5,407 nucleotides of DNA, from NCBI GenBank assembly GCA_030648225.1, contig JAUSIA010000276.1:1-5407 (forward strand), written 5' to 3'. How positions within the stretch are numbered: the stretch's first letter is position 1; each line of letters opens with the position of its first letter. The notes beneath the pieces are model-generated. The model was given only the letters and a program-made list of their open reading frames with translations, did no database searches and was not told the origin of the DNA. Below are positions 4,575 to 5,407 of the stretch, piece after piece. The DNA comes from Ignavibacteria bacterium (GTDB lineage: Bacteria; Bacteroidota; Ignavibacteria; Ignavibacteriales; Ignavibacteriaceae). The translations under genes were made by a program, and so were the position numbers.

Positions 4575-5407
4575 TTAATCAGGAAAAATATAATTCAATA
4601 ATTTTTTTGTTCTTAATGCATTAAGGATATTATGTGTTCTGATAATTTTAGCTCCATTTCTTATGGCAATAGTTTCAGCTACAACTGTGGCAGTATCTCT
4701 TTCTTCCACATCAAGATCAAGTGTCTTTCCAAGAAATGATTTGCGCGATAAACCAATTAATATTGGATATCCGAGGCTTTTAAAATCAGATAATCTTCTC
4801 AAAATTTCAAAATTATCTTCAATTTTTTTTCCAAATCCTATTCCCGGATCAACAATAATATTTTTTACTCCTTTACTTTTTGCTGTTTCAGTCTGCTTAT
4901 AAAGAAATTCATAAATCTCATAGATCAGATCATCGTAAAGAGGACTCACCTGCATCGTCTTTGGAATTCCCTTTATATGCATAACAATAAGTGAGGCAGA
5001 ATATTCATTTACAACATCGGCAATCTCCTGATCGAAAGTTAACCCGCTTATATCATTTATAATTTTTACTCCTGCTTTACAGGCTTCACGTGCAACTTTG
5101 CTTTTTGTTGTATCGACAGAGATTAAAGCTTCCGGTTTTCTCTTTAGGATTTCTTCTATAACAGGAATAACTCTCTTCAATTCTTCTTCTTCAGAGATTG
5201 GTTCAGAACCTGGTCTTGTAGATTCACCTCCAACATCAACAATATCAGCTCCATTATCAAACATTTCAATTGCATATTCAACAGCAGCTTTTTTATCAAA
5301 ATATTTTCCTGCATCAGAAAATGAATCGGGAGTTACATTTAATATCCCCATTATTACTGTATGATTAAACTCAATATTTCCTATTTGAACAGGAAGTTTA
5401 TCATAAT
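4575..5407 (-). CDS. folP: Dihydropteroate synthase FolP (5' end outside window)
   Basis: FolP condenses 6-hydroxymethyl-7,8-dihydropterin diphosphate with p-aminobenzoate to give 7,8-dihydropteroate in folate synthesis; it is the sulfonamide target. The reading frame stays open past the ATG at 5351 to the window edge, adding at least 18 residues (YDKLPVQIGNIEFNHTVI), as expected because family members have a beta strand before the first motif. So 5351 is an internal methionine and the true start lies beyond 5407. Counting from that methionine, motifs are MGILNVTPDSFSD (1-13), DVGGESTRPGSEP, SVDTTKSKVAREA, NDISGL, MHIKGIPKTMQ, VDPGIGFGK (pterin-binding Asp), GLSRKSFLG (Lys contacting the substrate) and IIRTHNI near the end. 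The last usually reads R-x-HD; here the Asp is Asn, while the phosphate-contacting Arg and His remain. It is followed by cdaA after 2 bp. Confidence 0.95.
   Translation of the reverse strand, partial: YDKLPVQIGNIEFNHTVIMGILNVTPDSFSDAGKYFDKKAAVEYAIEMFDNGADIVDVGGESTRPGSEPISEEEELKRVIPVIEEILKRKPEALISVDTTKSKVAREACKAGVKIINDISGLTFDQEIADVVNEYSASLIVMHIKGIPKTMQVSPLYDDLIYEIYEFLYKQTETAKSKGVKNIIVDPGIGFGKKIEDNFEILRRLSDFKSLGYPILIGLSRKSFLGKTLDLDVEERDTATVVAETIAIRNGAKIIRTHNILNALRTKKLLNYIFPD
5082..5097. promoter_or_regulatory. Imperfect parS-like site inside folP
   Basis: GGCTTCACGTGCAACT matches 11 of the 14 fixed positions of the widespread parS consensus TGTTNCACGTGNAACA, including the complete CACGTG core. 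The mismatches are at positions 1, 3 and 16. It lies about 3 kb from parA, and parS sites commonly cluster near parAB and can lie within genes. Against it, the bases also encode the conserved VAREAC stretch of FolP, so the match may be chance. Confidence 0.2.

Noticed and set aside
3767..5364. Plus-strand open frames of 70 to 88 codons opposite cdaA and folP
   Set aside because: They lie entirely antisense to well-supported genes, show no family motifs and have compositions expected of shadow frames.

Overview
This AT-rich window carries six or seven genes, all read from the minus strand, in two gene groups separated by a repeat-filled gap. Several traits point to the Bacteroidota/Ignavibacteriota/Chlorobiota side of the bacterial tree. 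These are a folP gene directly followed by a diadenylate cyclase gene, a parA-parB pair followed by a DUF5683 membrane protein gene, mostly absent Shine-Dalgarno sequences, TTG start codons, and a TAnnTTTG-type promoter candidate. An Ignavibacteria-like genome is my best guess, made from memory of gene order rather than from a search.

Right-hand group, in transcription order from the right edge: folP (dihydropteroate synthase, 5' end outside the window), cdaA (membrane c-di-AMP synthase), a family-2 glycosyltransferase of the polyprenyl-phosphate sugar transferase type, and a half-length CHAD-domain protein. Spacing is 2 bp, then a 26-bp overlap, then 5 bp, so they almost certainly form one operon. 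It joins folate synthesis, c-di-AMP signalling, probable envelope glycosylation and a putative polyphosphate-binding protein.

The middle (2073-2652, 580 bp) holds no supportable gene. It contains two unrelated palindromic repeat structures. One is a nested 139-bp inverted repeat (2109-2247) with a perfect 30-bp palindrome at its centre, just upstream of parA. The other is a 155-bp element (2461-2615) made of four copies of a ~21-bp hairpin repeat arranged in exact mirror symmetry. A TATCTTTG promoter candidate (2274-2281) lies between them and would place the first structure in the parAB mRNA leader.

Left-hand group: parA (TTG start), parB two bases later, and a DUF5683 protein with a signal peptide that overlaps the end of parB and runs off the left edge. 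ParA and ParB form the chromosome segregation system that loads on parS sites near the origin; one imperfect parS-like site lies inside folP.

The gene content is mainly conserved housekeeping. The unusual material is the intergenic repeats, the half-size CHAD gene and the hidden overlapping gene at the left edge. I found no evidence of a new defence or mobile system.
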